Assembly: GCA_013399015.1 (NCBI GenBank)
Contig: VWZX01010008.1
Span: 317,037 to 381,036 of the forward strand
Source of the DNA: Galbula dea
Taxonomy: Eukaryota > Chordata > Aves > Piciformes > Galbulidae
Direction of reading: 5' to 3'
Length of the DNA: 64,000 nt
Part shown: positions 11,937-25,583 of the stretch, piece by piece
Numbering within the stretch: the stretch's first letter is position 1
How the letters are laid out: each line of letters opens with the position of its first letter
Notes under the pieces: model-generated
What the model was told of the DNA's origin: nothing
Database searches by the model: none
The model's input: the letters and a program-made list of their open reading frames with translations, nothing else
Position numbers and translations under genes: made by a program

Positions 11937-14375
11937 TACAGCCCCCTCAGGGTCTGCCAGAAGCTGGTGAGCCTCTGACCATGGGGAAGAGTTCCAGACC
12001 AGGGGAAAAAGGGCAAGCAAGGGAGCAGTCTCTCAAGATGAATGTATTGCACTTACAACTCCTACTGTTTAAATAACAGAAACAGACTTGGGGAGAGCAT
12101 AACAGTTTGTTTCTGAGCATCTTTATTTTAATCAGCAATAAATTAAATTCATTTTCCCCAAAACTACCATGCTAATAGCTTCTGCAACAAACAGGAAGCA
12201 CCAGTTACCTAGAAACAGGAAAAGACAATGAGGATCTCCCTCTTAAGGGTCATCTACATGCAGTAACACACACGAAGACAGATGGAAATTATTACCTTAA
12301 ACAGAAAACCTCATGACATTTGTGACAAGAATAGCTGCAGCCCCTCCTGTGTTTGGATGGAACCAACCCAAGGCCAGGACCCCACTAGCCTGCACCTCCA
12401 GCTGAGGACAGCTCTGGCTCACCCTTGGTCACACTGCTGTTGAATTTCACCATGAGGTGCTGCATGCAAGGTGTGGGCAAACCCTTGTTTATTTTACAGG
12501 GGAGCTGTGATGTTTGATCAGAGCTTGGGAACAGCTTGGAGATCCTCTGGAGCCAAACCCTATGGCAGAGAAAGTCACATTTCCATCCCTGCACCCAGGC
12601 ACTGCCTCACATTTAGATGTTTTCCAGTAGAACTTTAACAGTCTCCATGTGAGGTTCAGAAGGGCTAAATTTAAGCCTGCTGTTATTTAAATTTTTATTT
12701 ATTTTTTTTAATGAGACATATCTGTGTGCAAAACACTTTGCAGAAGGTATGTGTGGGCTTGGGGAGTGGGAGAGAGCTCTGAATAGATTCAAGCTCTTCA
12801 GCAGCTACAGAAAGCCTGCCCAAGATGTAAATTCATCCTTAGCCTTTAGTACTGAGACGTTAAAATCATGTGGAGACGTGAGCTGATATTGCCTTGTCTT
12901 ATTTTGTGTAGACCTTTATCTTCACACAATAAACTGCTGCTTTAGCTTTCACAGGGCACTGCCAAAGAGGGAGAGAGAAAGTCTTTTATCTCCTACCTTG
13001 TGGCTGTGTGGCATCAGCACAGCCTTTCATAAAAAGCGTCTTGATGCAATAAGAGTTTAAAGTTTGTTTTCCAAACCTCACTGTTGTTTGCCCATGGCAA
13101 TGTAAATTTGCAGTTCTCCTTTCCACTTCACAGATGAGGAGGGAAAAAGATTTTAAGATCTCCCCAAAGGAGAGATTTAACTGTAAAACAAAGCACTAAG
13201 TATGACATTTAGCTGAGATCACAAAGTCTGCAGTAATTAAAAAAGACAGGAACATATGGTGCACTTCAAGAGGGTGGTTAATATGATCTCCCCAATGTAA
13301 CCTTTCTGGTTGTGGAGAAGAAATGGGAAAATACAGCTATTCTCCTCAGTCCTGAATGATAAAAGAAGGCTTCCCTTTAGTCCTGGTGCCTCTGGAACAG
13401 CACTCCCAGCTTCGTTCAGTTAGTCTGGAGGAGAAAGATTCCCTTCCCTCTGCTAAGCAAGAAATGAGCTACAGTTGTGATCCATTAACACATTTACAAT
13501 ATGATACCAGGGAAGGAAATTGTCATTAGCAGCTTGTAATAGTCTGTCAGCTGATGCTGGCACATGATGGAGTCCCACTTCAGCTGGAGGAGAAGTGCCA
13601 GTGCCAGATAATCGACACTTCTCTTGAGCACTTGCTCTAATCACAAACGATAGCTGTGTTTCACTGATGGTACAGATGCTATATGACCCCAGGGCAACCT
13701 TTGTCAGCAGGCTCTTCGGCAGGTTTCTAGCTGGAGATGTTGCACTGCAGTTAACTGCCGTAACAGCAGACCTGGAGTTACCAAAACAAAACCCACAACA
13801 ACAACAACAACAACAACAACAAACTTGTGGTCACCTATAAGAAGCTGAAAGCCAAATCCTTAGCTGGAGCTGACTCAAGCAGCTCTAGCACAGCTCCACT
13901 CCCTTTCTCCATGCTGGGCACAGCTCTCATTATTTCACTGGTTTTAAGCTCCACCTTCCCACTTCAAGGTGCACAGAGAAAGACTTTAAAACTTGAGCTA
14001 CCATTCTGAAAGTGTGTTCTGTGAAATCTATGTTTGGTTTGGCCTTTTCCAAAGGTTTACATCTTCTGCAGTGTGCATCAGTTGGGTACCCACAGCTGGC
14101 ACTGCTTCAGTGCCTGTTTCTAACAGGGTGGCAGCTCCTGCTGGCAGTTTAAACTTCCCAGCTGAGAGGGCAGCAGGAATTAAACTAAATGTGATGAATA
14201 TTCACAGCTTTTTGGCTTTCAGGAACATAGTCCAAAAGGAAGCCAAGTTAGGAAAGGTGGATTTCTTCTTTCTGCTCCCTGAAAGAGTGGTCAGAAAAGT
14301 AAGAATATCAGTAAAGGAAAAAAAAATATATGAAAAGAAAAGCAGTTAAAAAACCACATCAAACTGCCTCTCAGC
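11937..14375. other. Unique AT-rich sequence, no gene seen
   Basis: No exon was recognised. An AT-rich tract around 12678-12712 ('ttatttaaatttttatttattttttttaa') and a CAA microsatellite at 13794-13823 are the only structures noticed. Gene-poor, AT-rich sequence like this is typical of intergenic or large-intron bird DNA. Confidence 0.45.
13794..13823. repeat. (CAA)n microsatellite
   Basis: About nine to ten uninterrupted CAA units follow 'ccaaaacaaaacc'. It is a simple-sequence repeat likely to vary in length between individuals. It is not flanked by a recognised CR1 tail. Confidence 0.95.
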
Positions 14376-14614
14376 CATGAAGCTCTGCCAGGGTAGGTTT
14401 AGCTTGGCTATAAGGAAAAGGTTCTTCACCCAGAGGGTGGTCGAGTACTGGAACAGGCTTTCCAAGGAGGTAGTCACAGCACCAAACCTGACACATTTCA
14501 AGAAGAACCTGGATAATGCTCCCAGACGCATGGTATGATTTTGGGGGGGGGGGGGGTCCTGTGCATAGACAGGAGTTGGACTGTTATTCTTATGGGTCCT
14601 TCCAACTCAGGCCA
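14376..14614 (+). repeat. CR1 LINE fragment with a G14 run
   Basis: CR1 sense text begins 'catgaagctctgccaggg' and 'aggttcttcacccagagggtgg', and ends 'aggagttggactgttattcttatgggtccttccaactcagg'. It belongs to the same branch as the copy at 3095-3380. The short G tract normal at this point of the element has expanded to 14 guanines at 14543-14556. Confidence 0.92.
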
Positions 14615-17391
14615 TCTCCCACAAGTTAATTTGATAGCTTCATTGATTCAAAGTGGCACCTTCAAAGGAAAGGAAAGGAGTTTTGGCCCATTTTCTCTGG
14701 AGGATAGCCTGAAACTCATAGCCCTCTGTTAGCTATATTTATAAGACATAATTTGCCCAATTAAATGACATCACTGGTGGAGAAAGGTGGGCTGATCTGT
14801 CAGACCTGCAAAGCAACAGATGTTGGTGACAGCAGCAGCTGGCAGAGCAAGTAGCTCAAACCTTTAGCAAATCAAATGCTTACTTGAGATATAACTTTCC
14901 TGAAGCAGTAATATCAAGCTCACAGAAACTGGGGGTTTGTTTATTTTATTTTCTTTCTTTCCTCTCTCTTTTTTTCCCCTCTCTTTTTTTTCCCCTTCTT
15001 CTGTTTAAGTAACATGGAAAGAGAAGACAGAGGATAATTTGTCTAGTATTAAAGTACTTTCTGACTGCAGCTGTTTCTGGATTCCCCAAACCCAACATTT
15101 GCAGCTTCATCCCAGGAGAAAATTGTGTGCCTTGCATTTTTAGGATTAAAAAAATGCTCAGATGAATTTGTGCAGATTTGGATATGAATTACTTTCAGGC
15201 TCAGCTGCCATCATGACAGCAAGTCTTGTTTGTGACTCCCCAACTCTCTGCTGTCTTCAGGAACTGTAGCAGCCTGTAGGTATTCTCTCAAGTTGGGTTT
15301 GCTTCATCCATTTGAGCATGAGCTGAAAAGCAAAAATATGTTCTCTTCTACCAGCTGCCTTATTTAGGTGTGATTTACTTAAGGGACAAAAGTGTGCAAA
15401 ATACCAATATTTGCATTTTAAACATGATTTCAGGCTGCCTGTCATGGCTCATTCATCCGCTTTTTGGCTCTTCTATACATTTAGTCCACTTGTATTTGAC
15501 TGCACAAGCATGTGGGTCTCATTAACTCAATGGTGTGCTTATTTATTCTTCATCCTTGCTGGCACTTTCTAACTGCAGTGAGGGGTTAGGTAAACTATGT
15601 CTATATTCAAGATTGTCCATGTCATAGCTGACCTGACTGGTAACTCATTGATCCCAGTTAAATGCCCAAGGAAACTTTAGGTGATGATCATCTTGGTTTT
15701 CATCTTTGCAGGTAAGATGTGGCACCTTTCTGCTACTCAGAGGCTTTGGAGGGGAAGGCCATCAAGGGCAGCTGGAAGAGTTTCCTGAAGCTGACTGGGG
15801 ACTTGTAGCCTGCAGGAATTCATGTTCTGAGCAGCTTGTCATGGGTCCAGTGCTGCCACATAGAAACCAAGTACAAATATTCTTCCTACAATTAGACAGT
15901 GAGATTACACATCCTGCTCAAGCAACCAGGCAAAATGCTGCAGGGTAGAAGCATCCTGCACATGTGCTGGATGTCCCCAGCTGAACACAGGCATGATGTG
16001 GGCTCACCACTGCCCCAGGTGATGCTAGGGTGGCCACAGATACCTCTCTGGAGACCAGGGCAACCTCCAGCACAGAGAGTTATTATATAGGTCTGATGGT
16101 CATCTCTGGCTTTGGTTTCAGTGCTGTGACAGTTTCCCTTAGAAGTCTGTGCAGGTTACGTAATCCCCTGGATGGGTTCAGCAGGAACATGCCTTTGACT
16201 TGAATAGTATCAGAATAGCAGATCTTTCACCTTTTGTCTCCCCTGAAGGAAAGAGATAGAGACATATAAAATCATCAGCTGACCAAGCCAGCTCCTGGGA
16301 CACAGGAAACCTGCATGCTAAAGTATGTTCAACAGCCTCTGATCCCCTTAGAGAGAAAGTGGGAAAGGAAGGAAATAGCTTGGAAATGCTGCTAAGCAAA
16401 ACCAAGGAGGTGTCTTTGCTAAGGCAATACTGCCCCAGCCCTTCAGCCCTCCAGGCTGAGCTCCCATGTGAGGGACGCACATGGGTGCTTCACCACCCTC
16501 CAAGTGCCAGCACTGCGCTGAGCCCAGCGCTTGGCAGCCACAGAGCTGCTAGAGGTTTGCACAACACTTCCAGCTGGTCTCACTTTTCACTCCAGCCCAG
16601 CCAACAGAACTAATAAAGCAGGTTTGACCTCCCTCCCTTGTAAAATGTTTACATTATTGCTTGTGTTCCTCCTTTGGCCCATGCCCCTCCACAGGTGATG
16701 TCTGACTGCCGCCAGATCCAGCAGCAGCCCCACACCCCTCAGTGCCCCTCAGCTGCTGCAGTGGATGTCAGGCTGAGACTTTTCTGTTCTTCAGAGCAAG
16801 GCCCTGTGGTAGCAACCACTTGCAAGCATGGACACCCACCTGGCATGCCAGGGATGAGAAAAAGGATGTCAAACACAGCAATTAGATTCCCTAGCTTATC
16901 AAGTGGAGTTGAACTCCCTTTTCCAACTTCACATTTCACACAGAAGCCTCTAACTTTGTCTTTCTCCTGTTCCATCCATGCTGACAGGCTATAAGTGAGC
17001 TTGGTGTAGCAATGAAGGGTTTCTTTTAATGGTCCTACAGCACCCCTGCTATCGGGGTTTTCTATCAGGGACACTGAAAAGACAGAGTTTAGTTCACCTG
17101 CCCTCAGTGTGCTTCCCAAAACAGGAATTCCTCAGAGCTCACCTTGTCAAATTCCATCTCATAGCCTGCCAAAAATATCCTACTTCAAGTCTACCTTTTA
17201 CATTATACACCAGGGCCTAATTTCTGTGAAGAACTACTTTGCATAATAGAGAGAGAGCACTAACACAGGAGAGAGATTAAAGACAAAATGTTTTGTGTTT
17301 CAAGGAGTCATGACAAGGAGCCACCACCTTCCAAAAGCAGATCTATTGTTTCCTTTCAAATTTCTGCATGTAGCCAACAGGAACATCTCAA
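14615..17391. other. Unique sequence with a polypyrimidine tract
   Basis: No gene was recognised. A strong polypyrimidine stretch at about 14940-15003 (runs of T and C with TTTC and CTCT words) resembles a splice-acceptor tract, but no following exon is evident. It is better treated as simple repeat. Confidence 0.45.
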
Positions 17392-17608
17392 ATCATAGAA
17401 TCACGGAATGGTTTGGGTTGGAAGGGACCTTTCAAGGTCACCTAGTCCAACCTCCTGCAGTAACATCTTCAACTAAATCAGGTTGCTCAGAGCCACAAGC
17501 AACCTGAGCTGGAATGGTTCCAGGGATGGGATATCTCCCATCTTTCTGGGCAACCTGGGACAGGCTCTCACCACCCTCAGTGTAAAAAAATTCTTCCTTT
17601 TAATCCAC
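17392..17608 (-). repeat. CR1 LINE fragment, minus strand
   Basis: It reads 'aatcatagaatcacggaatggtttgggttggaagggacctttcaaggtcacctagtccaacc', then 'aatcaggttgctcagagcc' and 'caacctgggacaggctctcaccaccctcagtgtaaaaaaattcttcc'. This is the classical CR1 3' end in reverse complement, including the tandem 'atagaatca' tip. Confidence 0.94.
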
Positions 17609-20054
17609 TAAAATAGAGAAAACAAACAAACACTGTCTGAGATAAATTCTCCTGTATGCAAGAGCAGGTAAAGCTGATAATTGTTTACAGTGAAATTTGC
17701 TCTGCTGCAGAAGGAATGCCCCTGGGGCCCAGGGATTATGTACTTTATCCAACCTGTCCTGCTCCTTACTCCCTCTTGCTTCTGCATCTTCCAAACCAGA
17801 GGCCCCACTGCAGCCAGGGAGCCTGAGTTCACAGAAGTCTGTGTGTGCCTCCTGTTGAGCACTCCTGTGGGAACCAGGGGGATGCTCAGGCACCAATTGC
17901 CATTTAGCTCAAGACGACAATGCCAAATTTGAGCATTTCTTCACAGGAATGCCTGCATTTGCATACATCAGCAGCTGCACCCTACATGGATCTGAAAGGC
18001 AGAAGTGCTCTGCTCTTCAGGGGGACCCAGCAAGAAGACAGATAGTGCCTGGCAAGCCACCTGTACCACAGACCTCCTCCCAGCATCCTGGGCACCTTTA
18101 TCCAATTTCCCCTAATTGCAGACATAGCCCTTGCCATTTGTATAGCCTTCCACGTCCACCCTGGTCTGCAAATCAAAAGATGTCAACCTACAAAGCATCT
18201 CATAAGGTGTCATTAATGGAGAAAGCCAAGAAAGCCATCTCATACTTACAATATTTAATATTAGAGAATAATAATATTATAATATACTTATAATACTTAA
18301 TATTAGAGAATGAGCTGGCAGTTGTAAACCAGCTTGTCACCAAAAAAAGTCACCCTGAGAAACAGGCCACCCAGCTAAGGGAGCAACAAAACGGAGGCTT
18401 TGGAAAGTGATGGAAAGACAGAAACTGTTGCTGGTCAACTATTCCCACCAGCTTGGGCTGAATGAAAAGTGCCAGCTGATAGAACTGTCAGGCATGGGAT
18501 GTCACCTCCTCCTCTGCAAGCACAGACCTTCAGGGGCTGTGGGAGGAAGCGTGAGGCAGTGGGAACCCATGCTGAGCTCAGACCAGCTGCTGGCTTGGGG
18601 CTGTTCTTCTGCAATTTACCAGCCCCTCTCTCCACCTTAATAGACAACCTCAAAAGGCAGGAGACGGCATTATCCATCCAGGAAAGTAACTTAATAAAGC
18701 AGTTGGTTGCTGCCACTCTCCAAACTCCAGTTCAGAACCATTCTGCTCAGCTGCTGGTTTCACAGGAGCTGGGACGTGAGCAGTAGGACAGCAGGGAACA
18801 TCTTTAGGTACCAATGCAGGGAAGAGGAGGAACAAAGCTTGCTTGAAATTCTGTCTGTGCTTCTGGCAGGGCAGTAACGAATGCACTGGAAATACCAGGG
18901 CAGCTCTAAGCCAGGAACAGAGAATCTTGATGGAATGGCAGCAGCTAAAAACCAGAGCTAATGAATGCAGCCACAGGCCCAATACCATCAGTACCAAGGC
19001 TGCATTCTCTTCAAACTCAGGCTTGCAGGCAGAGTTAGTTGTGGTTTCAGTTATACAGAGAATGCTGAACAGAGCATTAAATTGATCTGCTGAGACAACA
19101 GGAAATCCTACACAGGAGCTAAGCAACCTGAGCATTAACAATGAGACATTGTGGTTCTGGGCTAGGACGTGGGAACACCACAGGGCATGACAGAAAACCC
19201 AGAGCTCTCACCCTAAGCCCAACAAGTCTCTTCCACACCAACAGCCCCACTTTGGTTTCTTACCTACCCTCCCAGGGGGGATCTGCCCAGCCAGTGGTGC
19301 ATTTGGCTTCCTGGCTGAAACCAAACAAGCAGCCTTGTGTCTCTTTAATGGAGTACAGCCCAACGTGAAGAAATGTTCCTTTAATATTTGGAGAATTAAT
19401 GATGCATGAGTAATGCAGGAAGGCTGATCCAAGAAATGTTCCAGTATGCTCATATATTGTTGAGTTTTTCCAAACACCTAATTTCACTAACTACCCACAA
19501 AACATTGGAAGTGACTGGTCCCCCTCTGAGGAAGCAGTGACGGTGGGTTTCGACGTGGAAGCAGATGAGGCTGAGGCAGTCCCAGCCAGGCTCACCAAGG
19601 GAGCAGGGAAGGGATCTCTGACATGTCCACTTGCTTCCTGCAGGCTGTACAGCTTCTGAAACTCACTTCAACAAGTTGTTTGCATACATTTAGACATCAC
19701 AAAGAAACTGCACAGACAGAAGACTGTACACCAGCACATCCACCCCGTTCCTGCAGCAGGATCCACAGGCACCAACTGACCATGTGGTGAAGATCTTCCT
19801 GCTCTGCCTGGGGAGTTACAGTCCTGTTTGCTGCTGTGGTGTCAACCACAGGATTTCTTTCAACTAAAAGCCTCCTCCTCATCAGCATTTTTTCTGGAGT
19901 TGGAGAGTTCTGGGAACTCAGAAGATTGTATGAGGTTACTTAATGAATTGCATGTTTTGTCTTGCTTCTGCTACTTGATTTATGTTTAAGAGAACAATCA
20001 TTAGCCTGCCTTGCTCAAAGAGTTATCAGCTGTGCCATAGCTCTCACCAAGGCA
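17609..20054. other. Unique sequence, no gene seen
   Basis: No supported exon. It holds a small AT-rich duplication at 18245-18313. A 163-codon minus-strand open frame at 18650-19141 is hydrophobic, but it has no recognised domain and no convincing splice context, so it is not called. Confidence 0.45.
18245..18313. repeat. AT-rich tandem duplication, 42-bp spacing
   Basis: Two copies of a 27-bp segment, starting at 18245 and 18287 and differing at four positions, share the core 'ttaatattagagaat'. Between them lies 'taatattataatatac'. The whole is over 80% A+T. It is a local tandem duplication with no visible coding content. Confidence 0.8.
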
Positions 20055-20275
20055 TTCAGGTTGAGGCAAAACTTGTTTGGTGTGAGGGTACCAGGGCCCT
20101 GGCCCAAGCTGCCCAGAGAGGTTGTGGAGTCTCCTTCTGGGGAGAGATTCCAAGCCCAGCTGGAGGTGTTCCTGAGCAACCTGCTATGGGTGATACTGCT
20201 TTAGCAGGGGGTTGGACTGGGTGACCCCCAGAGGTCCCTTCCAAACCCCAGCATGCTGGAGTTCTGTAATCTGGT
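20055..20275 (+). repeat. CR1 LINE fragment, plus strand
   Basis: CR1 sense text runs from 'gcaaaacttgtttggtgtgaggg' through 'ctgcccagagaggttgtggagtctccttctggggagagattcc' to 'gttggactgggtgacccccagaggtcccttcc' and 'ctggagttctgtaat'. It belongs to the young subfamily. Confidence 0.93.
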
Positions 20276-22989
20276 TGTATTACGTACACTAGATGCAGCT
20301 TGAATTAGTCCTGAAGTTTCTTACCAGAAGAATAGCAGCAGACACTTGGCTTTAGAGCTTCATGTACTTGCTTTGTTGAAGCAACCAAAAAGTTACTATG
20401 TAGCACAACTTACCACACAGATGGTCAATAACAGATCACCCTCCAGCTTAGCTCGAGCTCTCCTTCCATTCACAACCATACTGACAGCTGCTCAGTGTTG
20501 TGGCTGAGGACACCAGCAGTGTCTCTATGAACTTGCATGCACATTTTCAAAGGAATGGATAGATTTGGGGTTATTTCAAAAGTATTAGCCAGTTTCCAAG
20601 AAGCTTTTTGTGCAGTCCTTAGGAGTGATCTCCCTGGCACTGCCCAGCAACAGAGCTGCTGGAGGGACACTCCACAATGGGGTGTCACAGCCTTGGTCTC
20701 ACAGGACTGGTCGCAGGCAGAGCACACCAGTGAGGCCCTTAGGTGCTGGTCTTGGTGCCAGATCCCAACTCCACCTCTTTTATTCCAGTGCAATCCCACT
20801 CTCCAGTTTGATACTGGGAAGCTGGCCTGCTGGGGTTTTGTAATGATCTGGAAATCCATGGGAAACGACAATGTGTGTGCACAGTTCACAGGGTGAGGGG
20901 GGGTTTTACATTTATTGCTAGGACTACAAAAACCAAATCTGGGATCTGAAAGGCAAGCTGGATTCCTTCCTTGTCATAGCCTAGCAATAAAGATCTGCAG
21001 AAAAAAAAAACAGTTAAACCTTCTGCCTAATGAAAACCATGCAGAGCTCTGTCTCCTGAAGCTCTTCGAGCTCAGCAGTTGGGAGGGAGGAGAGGGCAGG
21101 GCAGGGGCAGGGCAACCAGCCCTCACCGAGATTGCTCCTCCATGGAATTTGCACCTTCAAAAACTAGGCAGTGCTTTACATAATCCTAACTATATTTTTT
21201 AATAGACCTTTTTATCTTTTCCAGCAATGAAAACTAAGAACTATTTCTAGTTGAAAATCCAGGTGATTGTTATATTTTTCAGCGTCACTGTTAGGTTCTG
21301 CACAGTTATTTAAACTGGCTGGATAGCAGACAAAAAGCTTCAACAGAGGAAAATCAGAGGCTTCATTCATTGCTTTAGTCCCAGCCTCATTTTCCAGTCT
21401 TTGCCCCACTCTCCAAAGATTTTATCTGTTGTGGGCTGATCTTAATGTTTGGTTTTAGCTTCTTCTATTTCTACCCAATTTCCCATAGTAAGCCTCTCAA
21501 TCATTTATTACCCTGAGCCTCATCCTTCTCTTCTCCACCCTCCAGTCTGTCTCCACCTGACAGCAAGGCATTAAATACATATCATCCTCTTTCAGAACCT
21601 TATCACTTAGCACAGGTAAGTGTTATGGTTCTGCTACCACCAACCTTATTCCAACTGCCAGACTTTCAGAGCAGTAAATAGGCAAATATTGTGTTTGGCA
21701 GTACTGGCTGCAGCAGGAACATCGTTTTGCAAACTGAATTTAATGTCCAGAGCACGGAGTTCCTTTTTATAACTCAATACAAAGCATACAGGGCAGTATG
21801 CTTGGTTTTCTCTACCTAGCATGGAAAGAATATTACCCTAAAACCTATAAAAATATTGTCAGTGTATCAGCTGGTGGCATTGCTCCTGTAAGATGAGGGA
21901 CTTGCTGGTAGCTGCAGTTTCAGTATCTATCTATGGAAATCACACTACATGATATTCATAAATGAGGAGTGACATTATTTGAATAGATCCCTGAAGTGTA
22001 AAGCAAAATTACCCCCTTCTTGTTGCAAGGCAAAGATGACAAGTCAGTAAAGCATCACATTTCAAAGCAGTGTGTCCAAAAAGTGTTGAAGCTAGTGTTG
22101 AATCTTGACAGACAGACACACAACCAGTAATTCCCACAACCAACAGTTCCCATAAATTCCTACGTGGTGTGAAAAATCCATGTGGTTTATTCTGCTCCTG
22201 GAAAGCTAAAGGAACAATTGCTCCATCTTCATCCCAGAGCAGCTCCCTGTGCTCTTGTGCAATGGAAAGAAATGTCAGCAGAGTGTAAACTTGGAACTGG
22301 ACATCAGAAATGTTGGGGTTTTCCCTTCATGGCTAATGCTGCTCTTCCACAAAAAAAGAATAGCCTTTACTGGTACAGAAACCCTGTTGGCTTCACAGCC
22401 TGGAGACCTCTGCCTAAGAGAGATGTGATGCAGTATTTGTTCTGTCACACACACACACAAATACACCATTTCCCTTTTGCTTGGAGGCAAGGAGCAGTTC
22501 TGGGGAGACTTGTGAAGTGGGAGCTTAGCATGGAGACCTGGATGATGACATTACAGAACTGCTCTCCACGTAGACTAGGAATCAGTAGCCAGAGGTGCCC
22601 CTTTTCACCAGGGCAGTGAAGCACATCCCTCCACATCTGCTCCTGCCAGGCTGTGCAGCTCCTGCTGGGAGGGAGATTCAGACACAATCCTCCTCTCACC
22701 CACGTGGCTGTGAGAATATTTGATGCATTACTGTAAATACCATAGGGTTTTCCCAAGAGGTACTAATGGTCTTCTTGCCTGTCCTTTGGTCTAACCAGTC
22801 ACAAGCAGTCAAAAGGACAGTTTAGAACTGAAGGCAGTTTTGCAAACAGATTAACAACCCATAATAATGAAAGAAAAAAAGATATTTTTCATTCCTCAGT
22901 ATAAGCTGTTTATTAACAGTTGTGTTTGACCAGAATACTCACAGCTCCAGTTAAGTCCAGGACTATCAGGTCTAGTTCCCATTTCCAAG
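20276..22989. other. Unique sequence, no gene seen
   Basis: No exon with paired splice sites was recognised. An A10 run lies at about 21001-21010 and a short CA tract near 22447-22459. Confidence 0.45.
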
Positions 22990-23480
22990 TGTCCTGGTTT
23001 GAGTTAGTAACCAGTTCTCTGCAAAATCTCAGCAATCAGGCTGCTGCTTGGAGCAAAACAGAGGAGATTTATTTTATTTGATTTTATTTTTATGTTTGGT
23101 AAGACAAAGAAGCAGCTGGTGGCAGTTGGTCAATGATTACCTTCCCAGAGCCACCTCCTGCAATCCCAACCTATCCCAGCACTGTAACACTGGCTGTGCT
23201 CCTCAGCCTGACATTTCTACTCTCAGCACTCTGGGACCCCTTCCAGTCCCCCAAGACACCCCGGTTTCTCATTTCCTCCAAACAATTCCTCTCCTCCTCC
23301 TTTCATGCCCCTTACCTCATTCTCTCTGTCGCCCTTGACAGAGGTATAGATGCAGCTCATCCCTACCAGCTCACTGCCCTCTGAGCTGTCTGCAGGCACC
23401 CAGAACCAGGAGCCGGTCCCTTCGATCTCCTTTTCTTGAATCCAAGCTCCAGCTCTGTGTGGGGTGCTGGGACCTCACTA
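22990..23480. mobile_element. Possible endogenous-retrovirus LTR segment
   Basis: The sequence opens with 'tgtcctggtttgagttag', almost identical to the start of the LTR-like segment at 29886 ('tgtccttgtttgagttag'). Avian ERV LTRs commonly begin TGTCCTGGTTT. An A/T-rich 'ggagatttattttatttgattttatttttatg' follows at about 23063, and pyrimidine-rich text after that. The far end could not be fixed, and no internal gag, pol or env remnant was recognised. It would be a solo or partial LTR. Confidence 0.4.
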
Positions 23481-23800
23481 GACCTGCAGCTTCTTGAGCT
23501 TTATTCTACACCTACCCTTCCTCCATGTTCAGCTCCTGAGAGCAATTCTCCATGACAGACTCATCAGAACAAGCACTTTTACAAGGTGCTTTAGCCCACA
23601 GGACATTTGGCCCTATGCCTCCCTCCACATCCTTGGCAAACTCACCTTCCTGTATTTCTCTTACTGCAGGTTGGTTGCATGGTGGCTGTCCTTGCAAGCT
23701 GACCTCCATCATGGGCTGTACTGGGAGGACACAGCCACCACTGTCACCACTGGCAGTTGAAGCAGCCTATGGCACCAGCACAGCCATATAAATTCCAGGT
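23481..23800. other. Possible further ERV-derived sequence
   Basis: The stretch with 'ggttgcatggtggctgtccttgcaagctgacctccatcatgggctg' resembles text that recurs in avian retrovirus-like LTRs, as far as memory allows. It may continue the element starting at 22990. No open frame supports a protein. Confidence 0.25.
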
Positions 23801-25583
23801 GTCTCCTTATACTGTTCATGCAGACAGAGGTAATGTTTTGTGGCTGCAAAAGATTTAATACAATTTGACTGAGGTTTCTGGGGCTTGGTTTTTCTTATTT
23901 CTTCATGTGGTATATGGAGGAGTATATATGGGGGACTGAGGTGGTTACAGAAGACATTTTACCATACAGCTGGCTCTGGAGCCACTTAGGTTTCTGGAGG
24001 CAGGAGAAGGCTGAGGCTTTGCATACAGCATGCTCTGAAATTCTTCTTTATCACACTCACATTCCCCACTAACAACAGAGGCATTTCTGACACAGCAGTG
24101 GCCAACTGGCAGGCGCATGCAGAGATCAAAGCCTTTCCTGCAGCTCCATGGCTCTCCAGCAGATCGTTCTCGGCAGGTCAGGCCAGTGCTTTGTGCTGTG
24201 AATTGTGTGACCCATGTGAACCTGCTGAATCAGGACCAGAAAAATGTTTGTCCCATCCTTGCATCTGTGAAGTCCACAAAAAGCAAAGCTATTTTTCATT
24301 AATTGCTAACCATTCCTCTTGGCAGGCTGCTCTACCTCCCACTTTTATTCACTTTGAAAGAATTATCCAGAGCCCATTTAGTCCCACACTACAATGGGGC
24401 TGATAGCATATCCCTAGTTTCCCTTCCAAATTCCCATACTAGCCATCAAATGTTGGCACATATCAACAACTAATCCAGCATCTCATCTACTTGAGATCTG
24501 AGATAACTATATTTTTAAAGAAACCATTTAATCAATGCTTAGTGGTCAGCCAAAAACAATACCATGCCTCAGAGAGCGAGCTGCGAGCCCAGCTGTAACC
24601 AGTCATGGCGAGGAAGAGCACTCAAACCAATCTTTCACTTACAGCAGGAGATGTTTTTTTCTGTGGAGACAGCAGAGTCATCACTGAGTGACAGGATTTT
24701 GGAAACTGGCTTTAGTTACCCACATTTGCATCTGAGACTTTCCAAGTCACTTGGATCTGGGGTAGTCATATTTCGTGGACTGCTCCTGACCTGAGGCTGC
24801 TGCAGCCTCCTGGATCACCAGCTTCACACATCCATTGCTTCTGAGCCCTGTTTCTCAGCAGACAGGACAGGATGGGAAGGAGACTCACCACCAAGAAATG
24901 CTGGGACTGTGTTTCAATGGGAGCCTAGTCCTGGTACCCACATCTGGCAGGGTCAGGTTAACAGTTGGACTTGATCTCAGAAGTCTGTTCCAAGATCTTC
25001 CTTCAAGATTTCAAAATTAAATGTCTTGAGCGCTGGGCTCTGGCATTTCCCTGCCAGTGCACAAATATGACAAATTCTGCTAATTGTCCTAAAGCACAGT
25101 TTAGAGCTCTGGAACCTCCCTACCAGTGAAAGTGCTGACTTCTGATCAGTTCTGGACACAGCCTGCTACATCAGTCTATGGATATGTTTCTGATACAAAA
25201 TGTAATTCTCCTCTTTCATTAATTTCACACTGATTTCCCTTTCTACTTTTCATAATCTGTTTCTACTTACTTGTATTTATTTATTGATTTAAATATGTGT
25301 TCCTTTTTTAGTAATTCATTAGATATCTGGTGTGGAAAGCAGCACAGACATTTCCCTGTTTCCTGGGAAATCAAGTTATTATCAAATAAACATGTCAGCA
25401 GGGTCCTCTTTTAGACATCACCCCAAAACAATGGAGGACTGCAACAGACCAATAACACTTGTCTGAAGTTCACCCTCCTCACCTCTTCTCAGGAGTGATG
25501 GATACATCAAGTCCATTAGACAAGTGATGCACTCACTTGCTGGAGAGGAGGGAGACAGGAGCAATGTTCAAAAAGTCCACACA
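23801..25583. other. Unique sequence, no gene seen
   Basis: No exon or repeat family was recognised. Open frames on both strands are short and unremarkable. Confidence 0.45.

Noticed and set aside
18650..19141. 163-codon hydrophobic minus-strand open frame
   Set aside because: Hydrophobicity follows from the base composition. No recognisable family and no transcription context.
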